The notes under the pieces: generated by a model
The model's input: only the letters and a program-made list of their open reading frames with translations
Databases searched by the model: none
Told to the model about the DNA's origin: nothing
Part shown: piece after piece, positions 33,983 to 43,090 of the stretch
How positions within the stretch are numbered: the stretch's first letter is position 1
How the letters are laid out: every line of letters begins with the position of its first letter
Position numbers and translations under genes: made by a program
Origin: Citricoccus sp. CH26A
GTDB lineage: Bacteria; Actinomycetota; Actinomycetes; Actinomycetales; Micrococcaceae
Length of the DNA: 64,000 nucleotides
Direction: 5' to 3'
Assembly (NCBI RefSeq): GCF_000224415.1
Contig: NZ_AFXQ01000017.1
Location: forward strand, 1 to 64,000

Positions 33983-34447
33983 TCACTTCTTCTTGGTCTT
34001 GGCGGCGACGACGTCCAGGTCGATCACGGCCAGGACGTCCTCGTGCAGGCGGACGTGCGCCTGGTACCGGCCGAGCGCCTTGATGGCGGTCGGCAGGGTC
34101 ACGGTGCGACGGTCGATGCTGCCCAGGCCGGAGGCCTCGACAGCCTCGGCCACGTCCGCGGCCTTGACGGCACCGAACAGGCGGCCACCCTCACCGGCGG
34201 TCACCTCGAGCTTGACGGGCGTGCCCTGCAGCTTCGCGGCGAGGGCCTGTGCCTCCTCGAGGGACTTCACGGCGCGGGTCTCGCGAGCGGTCTTGATGGA
34301 CTCGACCTGCTTCTCCCCGCCCTTGGTCCACAGGGTCGCGAAACCGCGCGGCAGCAGGTAGTTGCGGGCGTAGCCGTTCTTGACGTCGACGACGTCACCG
34401 GCGGAGCCCAGGCCAGTCACTTCCTGGGTCAGAATGAGCTTTGCCAT
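33983..34447 (-). CDS. rplI: 50S ribosomal protein L9
   Basis: A 154-residue ribosomal protein L9. [20 protein letters not shown] and [14 protein letters not shown] at the N-terminus are the L9 signature; the long helix follows ([15 protein letters not shown]), and the C-terminal domain has [17 protein letters not shown]. Last gene of rpsF-ssb-rpsR-rplI, 30 bases after rpsR. Confidence 0.98.
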   Translation of the reverse strand: MAKLILTQEVTGLGSAGDVVDVKNGYARNYLLPRGFATLWTKGGEKQVESIKTARETRAVKSLEEAQALAAKLQGTPVKLEVTAGEGGRLFGAVKAADVAEAVEASGLGSIDRRTVTLPTAIKALGRYQAHVRLHEDVLAVIDLDVVAAKTKKK

Positions 34448-34477
34448 CTGTATCTGTTCCTTCCTCGACTCGCGCGA

Positions 34478-34717
34478 TCAGCCGCGGCCAGCGCCGGAGT
34501 AAGGAAGCAGGGCAACCTCACGGGCGTTCTTGATGGCCTGGGCGATCTTGCGCTGCTCCTGCACGGTCACGCCAGTCACGCGACGGGCACGGATCTTGCC
34601 GCGGTCGGAGATGAACTTGCGCAGCAGGGCGACGTCCTTGTAGTCGATGACGGTGATGTCAGCGGCCTTCAGCGGGTTGGACTTTGGTTTGGGCTTACGG
34701 ATCTCAGCCTTCGCCAT
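34478..34717 (-). CDS. rpsR: 30S ribosomal protein S18
   Basis: A 79-residue S18. [20 protein letters not shown] and [20 protein letters not shown] match the family. No CxxC zinc pair is present, so this is the zinc-free form often seen alongside a zinc-binding paralogue regulated by zinc elsewhere. It follows ssb after about 206 bases. Confidence 0.97.
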   Translation of the reverse strand: MAKAEIRKPKPKSNPLKAADITVIDYKDVALLRKFISDRGKIRARRVTGVTVQEQRKIAQAIKNAREVALLPYSGAGRG

Positions 34718-34743
34718 CGTGGTGCTCCTTCAATCGTCGGGAG

Positions 34744-34764
34744 CCCGCAGAACGGTTCTGCGGG
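34744..34764. promoter_or_regulatory. Stem-loop in the ssb-rpsR gap
   Basis: CCCGCAGAAC and GTTCTGCGGG (34744-34753, 34755-34764) form a strong hairpin 26 bases upstream of rpsR. The 206-base gap also holds GCAGGCGGC/GCCGCCTGC. It may be an attenuator or processing site that sets the ssb to rpsR ratio. Confidence 0.45.
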
Positions 34765-34923
34765 ATGGGATCGCAGGCGGCGGGTGGCCGCCTGCTGCCG
34801 CCGTACGGGAAACGGTTCCCGACGGCGTCCGGCGGGGTTCGCGCCCTCCAGGGCACCTCCCCGCCGGGGGGATCGGTGATCGGCTCAGGTCCGCTCACCG
34901 GAGGTGAATCAGTACTGCTCGGA

Positions 34924-35498
34924 TCAGAACGGGGGCTCGTCGTTGCCCGGGGTGTCCCAGGAACCCGCGGAGGTGGAGGACCCACCCCACGGATCGTTGG
35001 AACCGCCACCGGAACCCCAGCCGGCGTTGCCGCCGCCCTGGCCCCCGGCGTTCCCGCCCTGGTTGAACCCGCCGGCCTGGCCGCCGCCGAAGCCGCCACC
35101 CTGGCCGCCGCCACCGAAGCCCCCGCCGCCTCCGCGGCCGGACTTGGTGACCTTGGCCGTGGCGTACCGCAGCGAGGGACCGATCTCGTCCACGTCCAGC
35201 TCGTAGGAGGTGCGCTTCTCACCCTCGCGGGTCTCGTAGCTGCGAGCCTTCAGCCGGCCCTGGGCCACCACGCGGGTGCCCTTGGTCAGGGACTCGGCCA
35301 CGTTCTCGGCCGCCTCCCGCCAGATCGAGGCGCGGAGGAACAGGGTCTCCCCGTCCTTCCACTCGTTCGACTGGCGGTCGAAGGTCCGGGGGTGGAGGCG
35401 ATGGTGAAGTTCGCCACCGCGGAACCGGACGGCGTGAACCGCAGTTCCGGGTCTGCCGTCAGGTTCCCGACGACGGTGATGATGGTCTCTCCGGCCAT
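34924..35498 (-). CDS. ssb: Single-stranded DNA-binding protein SSB, with a one-base frame break as given
   Basis: The N-terminal OB-fold starts in one frame at 35498 ([34 protein letters not shown]) and continues in another frame from [14 protein letters not shown], with [20 protein letters not shown]. The break lies in a run of five G on the given strand at 35388-35392; one more G would give an unbroken protein of about 191 residues. The rest has a Gly-rich linker and the acidic tip ending DEPPF that binds partner proteins. Since SSB of this operon is usually essential, a sequencing error is the simplest reading. It lies 82 bases after rpsF. Confidence 0.88.
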
Positions 35499-35580
35499 GG
35501 TGCCTCCTGTGGACTCTTCGGACGTTCTGGTCGCTGGACTCAGCGGGTGGGTGCGGCACCGTCACCGGCGCCGCGCGGGA

Positions 35581-35892
35581 TCACTCCGCCTCTGCGGTGA
35601 TCTTCTGCTCTTCCGGGCGGATGATCTTGGTGCGCAGGACGATCTCGTTCAGGCCCAGCAGGCGGTCGAGCTCCTTGGAGGTGTCCGGGGTGGACGTGAA
35701 GTTGACGACGGCGTAGATGGCCTCGGTCTTCTTCTGGATCTCGTAGGCCAGGCGGCGCCGGCCCCAGAGATCGAACTTGTCCACGGTGCCGCCGTCCTTG
35801 GTGACGACCTCGAGGTACTTCTGCAGGGTCGGTTCAACGGTGCGCTCGTCCACTTCGGGATCAATCAGCACCATCAGTTCATATGCACGCAT
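35581..35892 (-). CDS. rpsF: 30S ribosomal protein S6
   Basis: A 103-residue S6. [40 protein letters not shown] and [20 protein letters not shown] are the family blocks. It is first in the operon. AAGGAGGTGGG lies before the ATG but can pair with a segment upstream; see the leader entry. Confidence 0.97.
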   Translation of the reverse strand: MRAYELMVLIDPEVDERTVEPTLQKYLEVVTKDGGTVDKFDLWGRRRLAYEIQKKTEAIYAVVNFTSTPDTSKELDRLLGLNEIVLRTKIIRPEEQKITAEAE

Positions 35893-35955
35893 GCGAACCC
35901 ACCTCCTTCGGGCTAGTGGTCACGGTCTTTCCGTAACAGGAGGTTCTGTGCGGTG
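35893..35955 (-). promoter_or_regulatory. rpsF leader that can mask its ribosome binding site
   Basis: In the minus-strand leader, GAACCTCC (35946 to 35939) can pair with the Shine-Dalgarno segment GGAGGTGGGTTC (35906 to 35895), enclosing a hairpin GTTACGG-AAAGA-CCGTGAC. S6:S18 leader RNAs that shut off this operon are known in many bacteria and sit at this place. Whether this one matches their consensus needs a covariance model search. Confidence 0.45.
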
Positions 35956-36131
35956 GTTCCGCGCGGGATCCGTCATGGGACGGCACGCAGAAAACCTCGA
36001 CCATCATACCCGCTGGTGGCAATGGTCCCGAACCAGGCCCCACTCTGCCGGGGTGCATCACCCGGCCGCCACAGCCCGGACCGTGACTGTGGACACTGGC
36101 ACCGCGCCGGTCCGCTGTGCAGGATGGGACC

Positions 36132-36710
36132 ATGGCCTCCGCCCCGCGTTCCGACCACACCCACGTCCTGTTGTTGCGGGGCATCAACGTCGGCGGGCAC
36201 GCGAGGGTGCCCATGGCCCACCTGCGCCAGATCGCCACCGCGGCGGGCGCCCTCGAGGTCACCACCCACCTGAACTCGGGCAACGTCCTGTTCCACGTGG
36301 ACCGGCGGCCGGGGCACGAGGCCGACGCGGACGCGTGGGACATCGCGTACGGGGTGGAGTCCGCCCTGGAGGCAGAACTCGGGCTGGCCGTGGCGGTGAT
36401 CCCCGCGAGCAGGGCCGACCTGGACACCGCACTGGCCCTGCACGCGCAGCTGGCCTTCGCCGGCGGGGAGGGCAAGCTGACCCACCTGGTCCTGCTGGCC
36501 GAGCCCGCCGATCCCGAGCAGGCCGACGCGCTCGAGGCGGTCGACGCCGGTGACGACCGGTGCGCGGTCACCGGCAGGTTCGTGTGGGTCCGGTACGCGA
36601 ACTCGTCCCGGACCTCCGCGCTCACCCTCGACCGCATCGAGCGGACCCTGGACACCCGGGCCACCGCCCGGAACCTGCTGACCGTCCGCAGCCTGGCGGC
36701 CGTCGGCTGA
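36132..36710 (+). CDS. DUF1697 domain protein
   Basis: A 192-residue protein of family DUF1697, of unknown function and common in actinobacteria. HVLLLRGINVGGHARVPMAHL and LNSGNVLFHVDRRP are its signature; TARNLLTVRSLA ends it as usual. I chose the ATG at 36132 because the motif then starts near residue 12. It is divergent from rpsF across about 240 bases that hold both promoters. Confidence 0.85.
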   Translation: MASAPRSDHTHVLLLRGINVGGHARVPMAHLRQIATAAGALEVTTHLNSGNVLFHVDRRPGHEADADAWDIAYGVESALEAELGLAVAVIPASRADLDTALALHAQLAFAGGEGKLTHLVLLAEPADPEQADALEAVDAGDDRCAVTGRFVWVRYANSSRTSALTLDRIERTLDTRATARNLLTVRSLAAVG

Positions 36711-36769
36711 CCCCGCAGGCGGCCACGCCCGGCCCGGCGGGACGGACCGCCTCAATGGGACGGACCGCC

Positions 36770-38134
36770 TCAGGCCCCGGAGAAGAACGATCCCACGGCG
36801 GCGGCCAGGTACCCGGGGTCCTGGGCCCCGCACATCTCGCGGGCGGAGTGCATGGACAGCAGCCCGATGCCCACGTCCACGGTGCGGATGCCGAGCCGGG
36901 TGGCCGAGATGGGGCCGATCGTGGACCCGCACGGCACCGCGTTGTTGGACACGAACTCCTGGAACGGCACTCCCGCGTGGGCGCACCAGCCGGCGAACGC
37001 GGCGGCACCGGCCGCATCGGTGGAGTACCGCTGGTTGGCGTTGATCTTCAGCAGGGGACCGGCGTTGGGCCGCGGGTGGTTCACCGGGTCGTGCCGCTCG
37101 GCGTAGTTCGGGTGGACCAGGTGACCGGCGTCGGCGGACAACAGCCAGGAGCCCGCGAACGACCGCGCCGGGCCCTGTCCCGCGACGTCCAGCGCGTCCA
37201 GCACGCGGCGCAGCACGTCCTCCAGCACGGGGCCGGCCGCTCCCGAGCGCGATGCCGAACCCAGCTCCTCGTGGTCGAACGCCGCGAGCACGGGGATCAC
37301 CGGCGCATCGGCCGCCGGCGCCGGGGCGGGATGTGCCTCCAGCGCCACCAGTCCGGCGTGCACGGAGGACAGGTTGTCCAGCCGCCCGGAGGCGAAGAAC
37401 TCCTCGGACGCCCCGAACAGTCCCGGTGCCTGGGTGTCCGCCATGACCACGTCGAAACCCCGGACCGCCCCCGGCTCCACCCCGGCGGTGCGTGCGAGCA
37501 CGGCCAGGATGTCGGCCGGGGCGGTCCTGCCGCCGGCAGCGCCCCAGATCGGGTTCATGTGCTGCTGGCGGTCCAGCGTGAGCCCGTTGTTCACGTCCCG
37601 GTCCAGGTGGATGGCCAGTTGCGGGAAGCGCGCCACGGGCCCGGTGGCCGCGAGGTGTTCGGTGCCGTCCTCGGTCACCAGCCGGCCCGCGAGGCACAGC
37701 TCGCGGTCCAGCCAGGAGTTCAGCAGCGGCCCGCCGTAGACCTCCACGCCGGCCTGCAGCCAGCCCTCCCGGCCGGTCGTCGGGCGGGGCTTGAGCTTGA
37801 ACGTCGGGGAGTCCGTGTGGGCACCCAGGATGCGGAACACCGGCACGGCACCGGCCGGGCCGGTCCCGGACACCCGGGCCCCCGGGAGCCCGGCGCCCTC
37901 GGGAATCCGCCAGGCGATGACGGCCCCGTCCCGGACCAGGACGTACCCGCCGGGCCGGGCGGGGAAGTCCGCGCGTTCATCCACTCGGGTGTAGCCCACC
38001 GCCTGGAGGCGGCGTGCCACCTCGGCGGCCGCGTGGTAGCTCGAGGGGCTGGCCTGCACGAAACCGGCGAGGTCCTGCAGGTGGGGGTGGCCGGCCAGGG
38101 AGCCGGCGGGGGTCACGGAGTCCGGTGCGGTCAT
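36770..38134 (-). CDS. M18 family aminopeptidase
   Basis: A 454-residue dinuclear-zinc aminopeptidase. The ligands are in AHTDSPTFKLKP, FDHEELGSASRSGAAGP and a late GIGLLSMHSAREMCG; RIIS-like N-terminus is QASPSSYHAAAEVARRLQAV. Members remove N-terminal acidic or neutral residues from peptides and form a large tetrahedral particle in the cytosol. Full length. It converges on the DUF1697 gene. Confidence 0.92.
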   Translation of the reverse strand: MTAPDSVTPAGSLAGHPHLQDLAGFVQASPSSYHAAAEVARRLQAVGYTRVDERADFPARPGGYVLVRDGAVIAWRIPEGAGLPGARVSGTGPAGAVPVFRILGAHTDSPTFKLKPRPTTGREGWLQAGVEVYGGPLLNSWLDRELCLAGRLVTEDGTEHLAATGPVARFPQLAIHLDRDVNNGLTLDRQQHMNPIWGAAGGRTAPADILAVLARTAGVEPGAVRGFDVVMADTQAPGLFGASEEFFASGRLDNLSSVHAGLVALEAHPAPAPAADAPVIPVLAAFDHEELGSASRSGAAGPVLEDVLRRVLDALDVAGQGPARSFAGSWLLSADAGHLVHPNYAERHDPVNHPRPNAGPLLKINANQRYSTDAAGAAAFAGWCAHAGVPFQEFVSNNAVPCGSTIGPISATRLGIRTVDVGIGLLSMHSAREMCGAQDPGYLAAAVGSFFSGA

Positions 38135-38258
38135 GGTCCTACCGTACGGGGCGCCCCTCCCCGCCGCGGTGGTCCCCGCACGTCACCGCCCCGCACGTCA
38201 CCGCACCTCACCGCCCTGCATGCCTCCCCGGTCGGCACGCCGTACCGGCTCCCGCAGG

Positions 38259-39761
38259 TCACCAGGCCGTCCGGGCCGCCTCCCGGTGCCGCCTCACCAG
38301 CCACGGGGCGCGGTCCGGGGCGTCGTCGTAGTGGCCTCCGAGGGGGTCGTCCACGGGCAGCCGCTCCGCCTCCGTGGCGTCGAAGCCCAGGTGTTCCATG
38401 CGGGCCGCGGCCGCCTCCAGGCCCCGTCCTGAACCGGCGCCCGCGGCGGGCCGGGTCCAGATCCGCCCGCCGGGCAGCGAGGCCCGCACCGGGTCGTCCC
38501 AGGGCGCGAGCATCTGCTCGACCACGCGGCCCATGAGGTACAGGGTGGCAGCCATGTGCCCGAGGATCGCCAGGACGTAGAACGTGTCGTCCATGGAGTG
38601 CTGCACCTCGGAACCGGAGGCCCCCTTGGCCAGGTACATCCAGATCGCCCAGAAGTGCAGCACCTCGACGAACTGCCAGATCAGGAAGTCGCGCCAGCGC
38701 GGGACCGCGAGCGCCGCCAGCGGGACCAGCCACACCACGAACTGCGGGGAGTACACCTTGTTGCACAGCACGAACGCGGCGACGACCAGGAAGGTCAGCT
38801 GGGCCAGCCGCGGCCGGTAGCGGCAGCCGACGCCGAGCGCGAAGATGGCCGCGCAGGCCAGGAAGAAGGCCCCGTAGGCCAGCAGGGACAGGTCCTCGGC
38901 GCGGATCTCCGGACCGCCGATCCTGCCCATCGTCACGTTCCAGGCGTGCCAGACCGAGGACAGGCCCGGGCCGCGTTCCCCGGAGAAGGTGAAGAACACG
39001 CTCCAGGCGGCCAGGTTGCCGATCATCATCGGCAGGTTGACGGCCAGCCAGGCGATCACCGTTCCCAGCGTCGCCCACAGGAACGGGGCCCAGCGCCGCG
39101 AGCGGACGGCCAGGATCAACAGCGCCCCCAGGATGAGCAGGGGATAGAGCTTCATCGCGGCCCCCAGCCCGAAGAAGAGACCGGCCAGCAGGGGCCGGCG
39201 TCCGCCGAACAGCCACATGCCCACGGCCAGCAGCGCCACCGCCCACAGGTCCCAATTCACGGACCCGGCCAGGATGATGCCCGGCGCGACCGCCACCATG
39301 ACCGCGTCCCAGGGCCGGCGGCCGGCGGACCTGGCCGTGACCACCACGGTCACGATCCACAGCACGGCCGTGAGGAGGAAGTTCACGTCCCAGTAGGCCA
39401 ACGTGGGGTTCAGGTCGCTGAACGGCAGCATCCCCGAGACCACCGCGGCGATCGAGGCCACCACGGACATCAGCACCGGATACTCGAAGCCGGCCCCGGC
39501 CGCGAAGGGCGCGAAGGGGTCCTCGGCGAACCCGCGCCCACCGTAGAGCGCGGCCCAGTCCGAGTAACAACCGGCGTAGTAGACCTCCGGCTGTCCCCAG
39601 CCGCCCAGCCGGCACGGGGTCTTCAACAGCACCGCGACGACGGCCGAGAGCGTGGTGAGCAGGATCATCACCCGCAGGGGGGTGAAGAACGAGCCACCGG
39701 TGCGTCCGGGGACGGTGTGCCGGCCCACCGGACCGCCGAGCCCCTCCCGCAGCCGGCGCAC
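38259..39761 (-). CDS. GT87-type integral membrane mannosyltransferase-like protein
   Basis: A 500-residue membrane protein with about 10-12 helices, in the DUF2029/GT87 group that uses polyprenyl-phosphate mannose to extend cell-envelope glycans. YYAGCYSDWAALYGGRGFAE near residue 62 holds the Asp expected for catalysis, followed by FEYPVLMSVVASI, GAAMKLYPLLILGALL and KVYSPQFVVWLVPL. The C-terminal 80 residues are cytosolic. The GTG start at 39761 is plausible, but the frame is open further and the N-terminus is uncertain. It faces the inositol-phosphate synthase gene. Confidence 0.78.
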   Translation of the reverse strand: MRRLREGLGGPVGRHTVPGRTGGSFFTPLRVMILLTTLSAVVAVLLKTPCRLGGWGQPEVYYAGCYSDWAALYGGRGFAEDPFAPFAAGAGFEYPVLMSVVASIAAVVSGMLPFSDLNPTLAYWDVNFLLTAVLWIVTVVVTARSAGRRPWDAVMVAVAPGIILAGSVNWDLWAVALLAVGMWLFGGRRPLLAGLFFGLGAAMKLYPLLILGALLILAVRSRRWAPFLWATLGTVIAWLAVNLPMMIGNLAAWSVFFTFSGERGPGLSSVWHAWNVTMGRIGGPEIRAEDLSLLAYGAFFLACAAIFALGVGCRYRPRLAQLTFLVVAAFVLCNKVYSPQFVVWLVPLAALAVPRWRDFLIWQFVEVLHFWAIWMYLAKGASGSEVQHSMDDTFYVLAILGHMAATLYLMGRVVEQMLAPWDDPVRASLPGGRIWTRPAAGAGSGRGLEAAAARMEHLGFDATEAERLPVDDPLGGHYDDAPDRAPWLVRRHREAARTAW

Positions 39762-40126
39762 CAGCCCGTCCGTGCGCGAGGGTATGGAGGCCGGGACCGG
39801 AGCGCCGCCGTCGGGACCTCCGGCGCCGGTCCGGGACGGGGCCCCGGGGGTCCGCGGGCCGGGGCCGGGGTGCGCAGGCTCATGGTGCCCATCCTAGGAG
39901 GGACCCGGCACCGGCCCTCCCCCCGGAAAGGGCCGGGAATGCTGCGGCACGGACGGCGGTTGGACACCGATGCGGATGAACGTCGTCATCCGGCGTAAAG
40001 TGGATGGGGTCGTGCCCGCCCGTCAAGGGCCGGGAGCACCCTCACTGCATCGACGTCCCGGACCACCGGGGCTCGGTCCGTCGCGCCCGTGCGGCCGCAG
40101 GACCATCAGGACAACAAGGAGTACCG

Positions 40127-41212
40127 GTGTCGAAGAAGCCGATTCGTGTGGCCATTGCGGGCGTGGGCAACTGCGCCACCTCCCTGATCCAGGGGGTCGA
40201 GTACTACCGCAACGCCTCCGCTGACGAGCAGGTCCCGGGCCTCATGCACGTCCAGTTCGGCGACTATCACGTCTCCGACCTGGAGTTCGTCGCCGCCTTC
40301 GACGTCGATGCCAAGAAGGTCGGCGTGGAGCTCTCTGCCGCACTGGTCGCCTCCGAGAACAACACCATCAAGATCGCCGACGTCCCGGCCACCGACGTGA
40401 CCGTCCAGCGCGGACCGACCCTCGACGGCCTGGGCAAGTACTACCGGGAGACCATCGAGGAGTCCGGTGCGGAGCCGGTCGACGTGGTGCAGGTGCTCAA
40501 GGACACCGACGTGGACGTCCTGGTCTGCTACCTGCCCGTGGGGTCCGAGGAGGCCGCGAAGTTCTACGCCCAGGCCTGCATCGACGCCCGGGTCGCGTTC
40601 GTCAACGCCCTGCCCGTCTTCATCGCCGGCACCCCCGAGTGGGCGGACCGGTTCACCGCAGCAGGCGTGCCGATCGTCGGTGATGACATCAAGTCCCAGA
40701 TCGGTGCGACCATCACCCACCGCGTCATGGCCAAGCTGTTCGAGGACCGCGGCGTCACCCTGGACCGCACCTACCAGCTGAACGTGGGCGGCAACATGGA
40801 CTTCAAGAACATGCTCGAGCGCGAGCGCCTCGAGTCCAAGAAGATCTCCAAGACCCAGGCCGTCACCTCCAACACCTCCGCGCAGCTCAGCGCGGACGAC
40901 GTCCACATCGGCCCGTCCGACTACGTGTCCTGGCTGGACGACCGCAAGTGGGCGTTCGTGCGCCTGGAGGGGCGCAACTTCGGCGATGCCCCGGTGTCCC
41001 TGGAGTACAAGCTGGAGGTCTGGGACTCCCCGAACTCCGCGGGTGTGATCATCGACGCCGTGCGCGCCGCCAAGATCGCCCTGGACCGCGGCATCGGCGG
41101 CCCCATCCTCTCCGCCTCGTCCTACTTCATGAAGTCCCCGCCCGTGCAGCACCATGACGAGGAGGCGCACGAGCTGGTCGAGGCGTTCATCCGCGGGGAC
41201 ATCGAGCGCTGA
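40127..41212 (+). CDS. ino1: Inositol-3-phosphate synthase
   Basis: A 361-residue enzyme turning glucose 6-phosphate into inositol 3-phosphate with NAD, the start of phosphatidylinositol and mycothiol synthesis. [20 protein letters not shown] is the NAD loop; later [28 protein letters not shown] and SNTSAQ mark the active site. The GTG at 40127 has AAGGAG five bases before it. It precedes an inverted repeat and fhs. Confidence 0.96.
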   Translation: MSKKPIRVAIAGVGNCATSLIQGVEYYRNASADEQVPGLMHVQFGDYHVSDLEFVAAFDVDAKKVGVELSAALVASENNTIKIADVPATDVTVQRGPTLDGLGKYYRETIEESGAEPVDVVQVLKDTDVDVLVCYLPVGSEEAAKFYAQACIDARVAFVNALPVFIAGTPEWADRFTAAGVPIVGDDIKSQIGATITHRVMAKLFEDRGVTLDRTYQLNVGGNMDFKNMLERERLESKKISKTQAVTSNTSAQLSADDVHIGPSDYVSWLDDRKWAFVRLEGRNFGDAPVSLEYKLEVWDSPNSAGVIIDAVRAAKIALDRGIGGPILSASSYFMKSPPVQHHDEEAHELVEAFIRGDIER

Positions 41213-41247
41213 CCCGGTCCGGGCGCCGAGCGCCCGACCGGTGCTCC

Positions 41248-41309
41248 GGAGGCCGATAGGACATGTCAGGACCGGGTCTCCCGGGGGCTGACGTGTCCTA
41301 TCGGCCTCC
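41248..41309. terminator. Long inverted repeat between ino1 and fhs
   Basis: Arms of 21 bases (41248-41268 and 41289-41309) match at 20 positions around a 20-base loop. It lies 35 bases after ino1 and ends 26 bases before the fhs ATG. It works as a terminator for ino1 by position; so close to fhs it could also regulate fhs. There is no U tract. Confidence 0.7.
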
Positions 41310-41335
41310 CGTCGCGTTGTGGCAGGATCTGCCGC

Positions 41336-43090
41336 ATGAACGACGCCGAGATCGCCGCCGCCGCCACGTTCCTGCCGGTCACCGAGCTCGCCCGGCGGTC
41401 GGCGATCCCCGAGGAAGCCCTGATCCCCTACGGGCATCACATGGCCAAGATCGACCCGGCGCGGCTGCCGCGGTCCCAGCGGACCCCGGGCCAGGTCGTG
41501 CTGGTCACCGGCATCAGCCCGACGCCGGCCGGTGAGGGGAAGTCCACCGTCACCGTGGGCCTGGTGGACGGGCTGAACGAGCTGGCCGCCCAGGCGGACG
41601 GCCCGGCGTGGTGGCGGGGCAGGACGGCGATGGCCGCCCTGCGCGAACCGTCCCTGGGCCCGGTGTTCGGGATGAAGGGCGGCGCCACCGGCGGCGGTCA
41701 CGCCCAGGTGGTGCCCATGGAGGAGATCAACCTCCACTTCACCGGCGACTTCCACGCCATCACCGCGGCCCACAACCTGCTCTGCGCGCTCATCGACAAC
41801 CACCTGCACCAGGGCAACGCGCTGGGCATCGACCCGCGGACCATCGCCCTCAAGCGCTGTCTCGACACCAATGACCGCGCCCTGCGGCAGACCGTCATCG
41901 GCCTCGGCGGCCGCAGCCAGGGCGTGCCTCGGGAGAACGGCTTCGAGATCACCGTCGCCACGGAGACCATGGCCGTGTTCTGCCTGTCGCGGGACCTGGA
42001 GGACCTCAAGTCCAGGCTCTCCCGGATGATCATCGGGCGCACGCATGACAAGCAGCCCGTGACCGTCGGCCAGTTGGGCCCGAACGGCGCCCAGGGTGCC
42101 ATGGCCGTGCTGCTCAAGGACGCGTTGAAGCCGAACCTGGTCCAGACCCTGGGTGGCTCCGCGGTGCTGATCCACGGCGGGCCGTTCGCCAACATCGCCC
42201 ACGGGGCGAACTCGATCATCGCCACCAACACGGCCCGGTCCCTGGCCGACCTGGTGGTGACGGAGGCGGGGTTCGGCGCAGACCTCGGCGGGCAGAAGTT
42301 CATGGACATCACGGCCGTGGCCGGTGGCTTTCCCCCGGCGGCCTCCGTGGTGGTGACCACCGTCCGGGCCCTGAAGATGAACGGCGGACTGTCCCTGGGC
42401 GAGGTGAACGCCGGCGCCGCCGCCGGGGTGGCCGACAGCACGGCGGAGACAGAGGAGCAGCGTCACCTGGCCGCCCTCGAGTCGGGGGTGGCCAACCTCG
42501 AGCGCCACGTGCAGAACCTGTCCGTCTACGGGGTGCCGGTCATCGTCGCCGTCAACCGCTTCCCGCAGGACACGGACGCCGAACTGTCCTGGCTCACCGA
42601 CTGGTGCGGCCGGGCCGGCGTCCGGGTCGCCGTCGCCGAGGTGTGGGCCCGGGGCGGGGCCGGTGCCGTGGAACTGGCCCGCCAGGTCACCGAGGCCATC
42701 GCCGAGGGGACCGCCTCGTACCGGTCCCTGTGGACGGAGACCATGGATGTCGAGGAGCGCATCGACGCCGTGGTGCAGCGGATCTACCGCGGCTCTCACG
42801 TGGAGTACGCCGCCGAGGCCAAGCGTCAGCTGGCCCAGCTCACCGAGGAGGGCTGGGGCCACCTGCCTGTGTGCATGGCCAAGACCCAGTACTCGTTCAC
42901 GGACGATCCGAAGGTCCTGGGTGCCCCCACCGGTTTCGGCATCACGGTCCGCGAGCTCGTGGTCCGGCCCGGCGCCGGGTTCATCGTGGCCCTCACCGGG
43001 ACCATGATGACCATGCCGGGGCTGCCCAAGGCGCCCGCCGCGGACGTCATGGACGTGGACGCGGACGGCCGCATCAGCGGCCTATTCTGA
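41336..43090 (+). CDS. fhs: Formate-tetrahydrofolate ligase
   Basis: A 584-residue ATP-dependent enzyme that makes 10-formyl-tetrahydrofolate. ITGISPTPAGEGKSTVTVGL-type ATP loop is near residue 64, then EPSLGPVFGMKGGATGGGHA, NLHFTGDFHAITAAHNLL and GFGADLGGQKFMDI, all signatures. The C-terminus ends in MPGLPKAPAADVMDVDADGR. Its end overlaps the end of the convergent cca gene by nine bases. Its C1 product pool is the same one fed by the dehydrogenase at 14-19 kb. Confidence 0.96.
   Translation: MNDAEIAAAATFLPVTELARRSAIPEEALIPYGHHMAKIDPARLPRSQRTPGQVVLVTGISPTPAGEGKSTVTVGLVDGLNELAAQADGPAWWRGRTAMAALREPSLGPVFGMKGGATGGGHAQVVPMEEINLHFTGDFHAITAAHNLLCALIDNHLHQGNALGIDPRTIALKRCLDTNDRALRQTVIGLGGRSQGVPRENGFEITVATETMAVFCLSRDLEDLKSRLSRMIIGRTHDKQPVTVGQLGPNGAQGAMAVLLKDALKPNLVQTLGGSAVLIHGGPFANIAHGANSIIATNTARSLADLVVTEAGFGADLGGQKFMDITAVAGGFPPAASVVVTTVRALKMNGGLSLGEVNAGAAAGVADSTAETEEQRHLAALESGVANLERHVQNLSVYGVPVIVAVNRFPQDTDAELSWLTDWCGRAGVRVAVAEVWARGGAGAVELARQVTEAIAEGTASYRSLWTETMDVEERIDAVVQRIYRGSHVEYAAEAKRQLAQLTEEGWGHLPVCMAKTQYSFTDDPKVLGAPTGFGITVRELVVRPGAGFIVALTGTMMTMPGLPKAPAADVMDVDADGRISGLF

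Noticed and set aside
40106-42862. Minus-strand frame of 918 codons opposite ino1 and fhs
   Set aside because: Covers two recognised genes and crosses the inverted repeat; no protein features.
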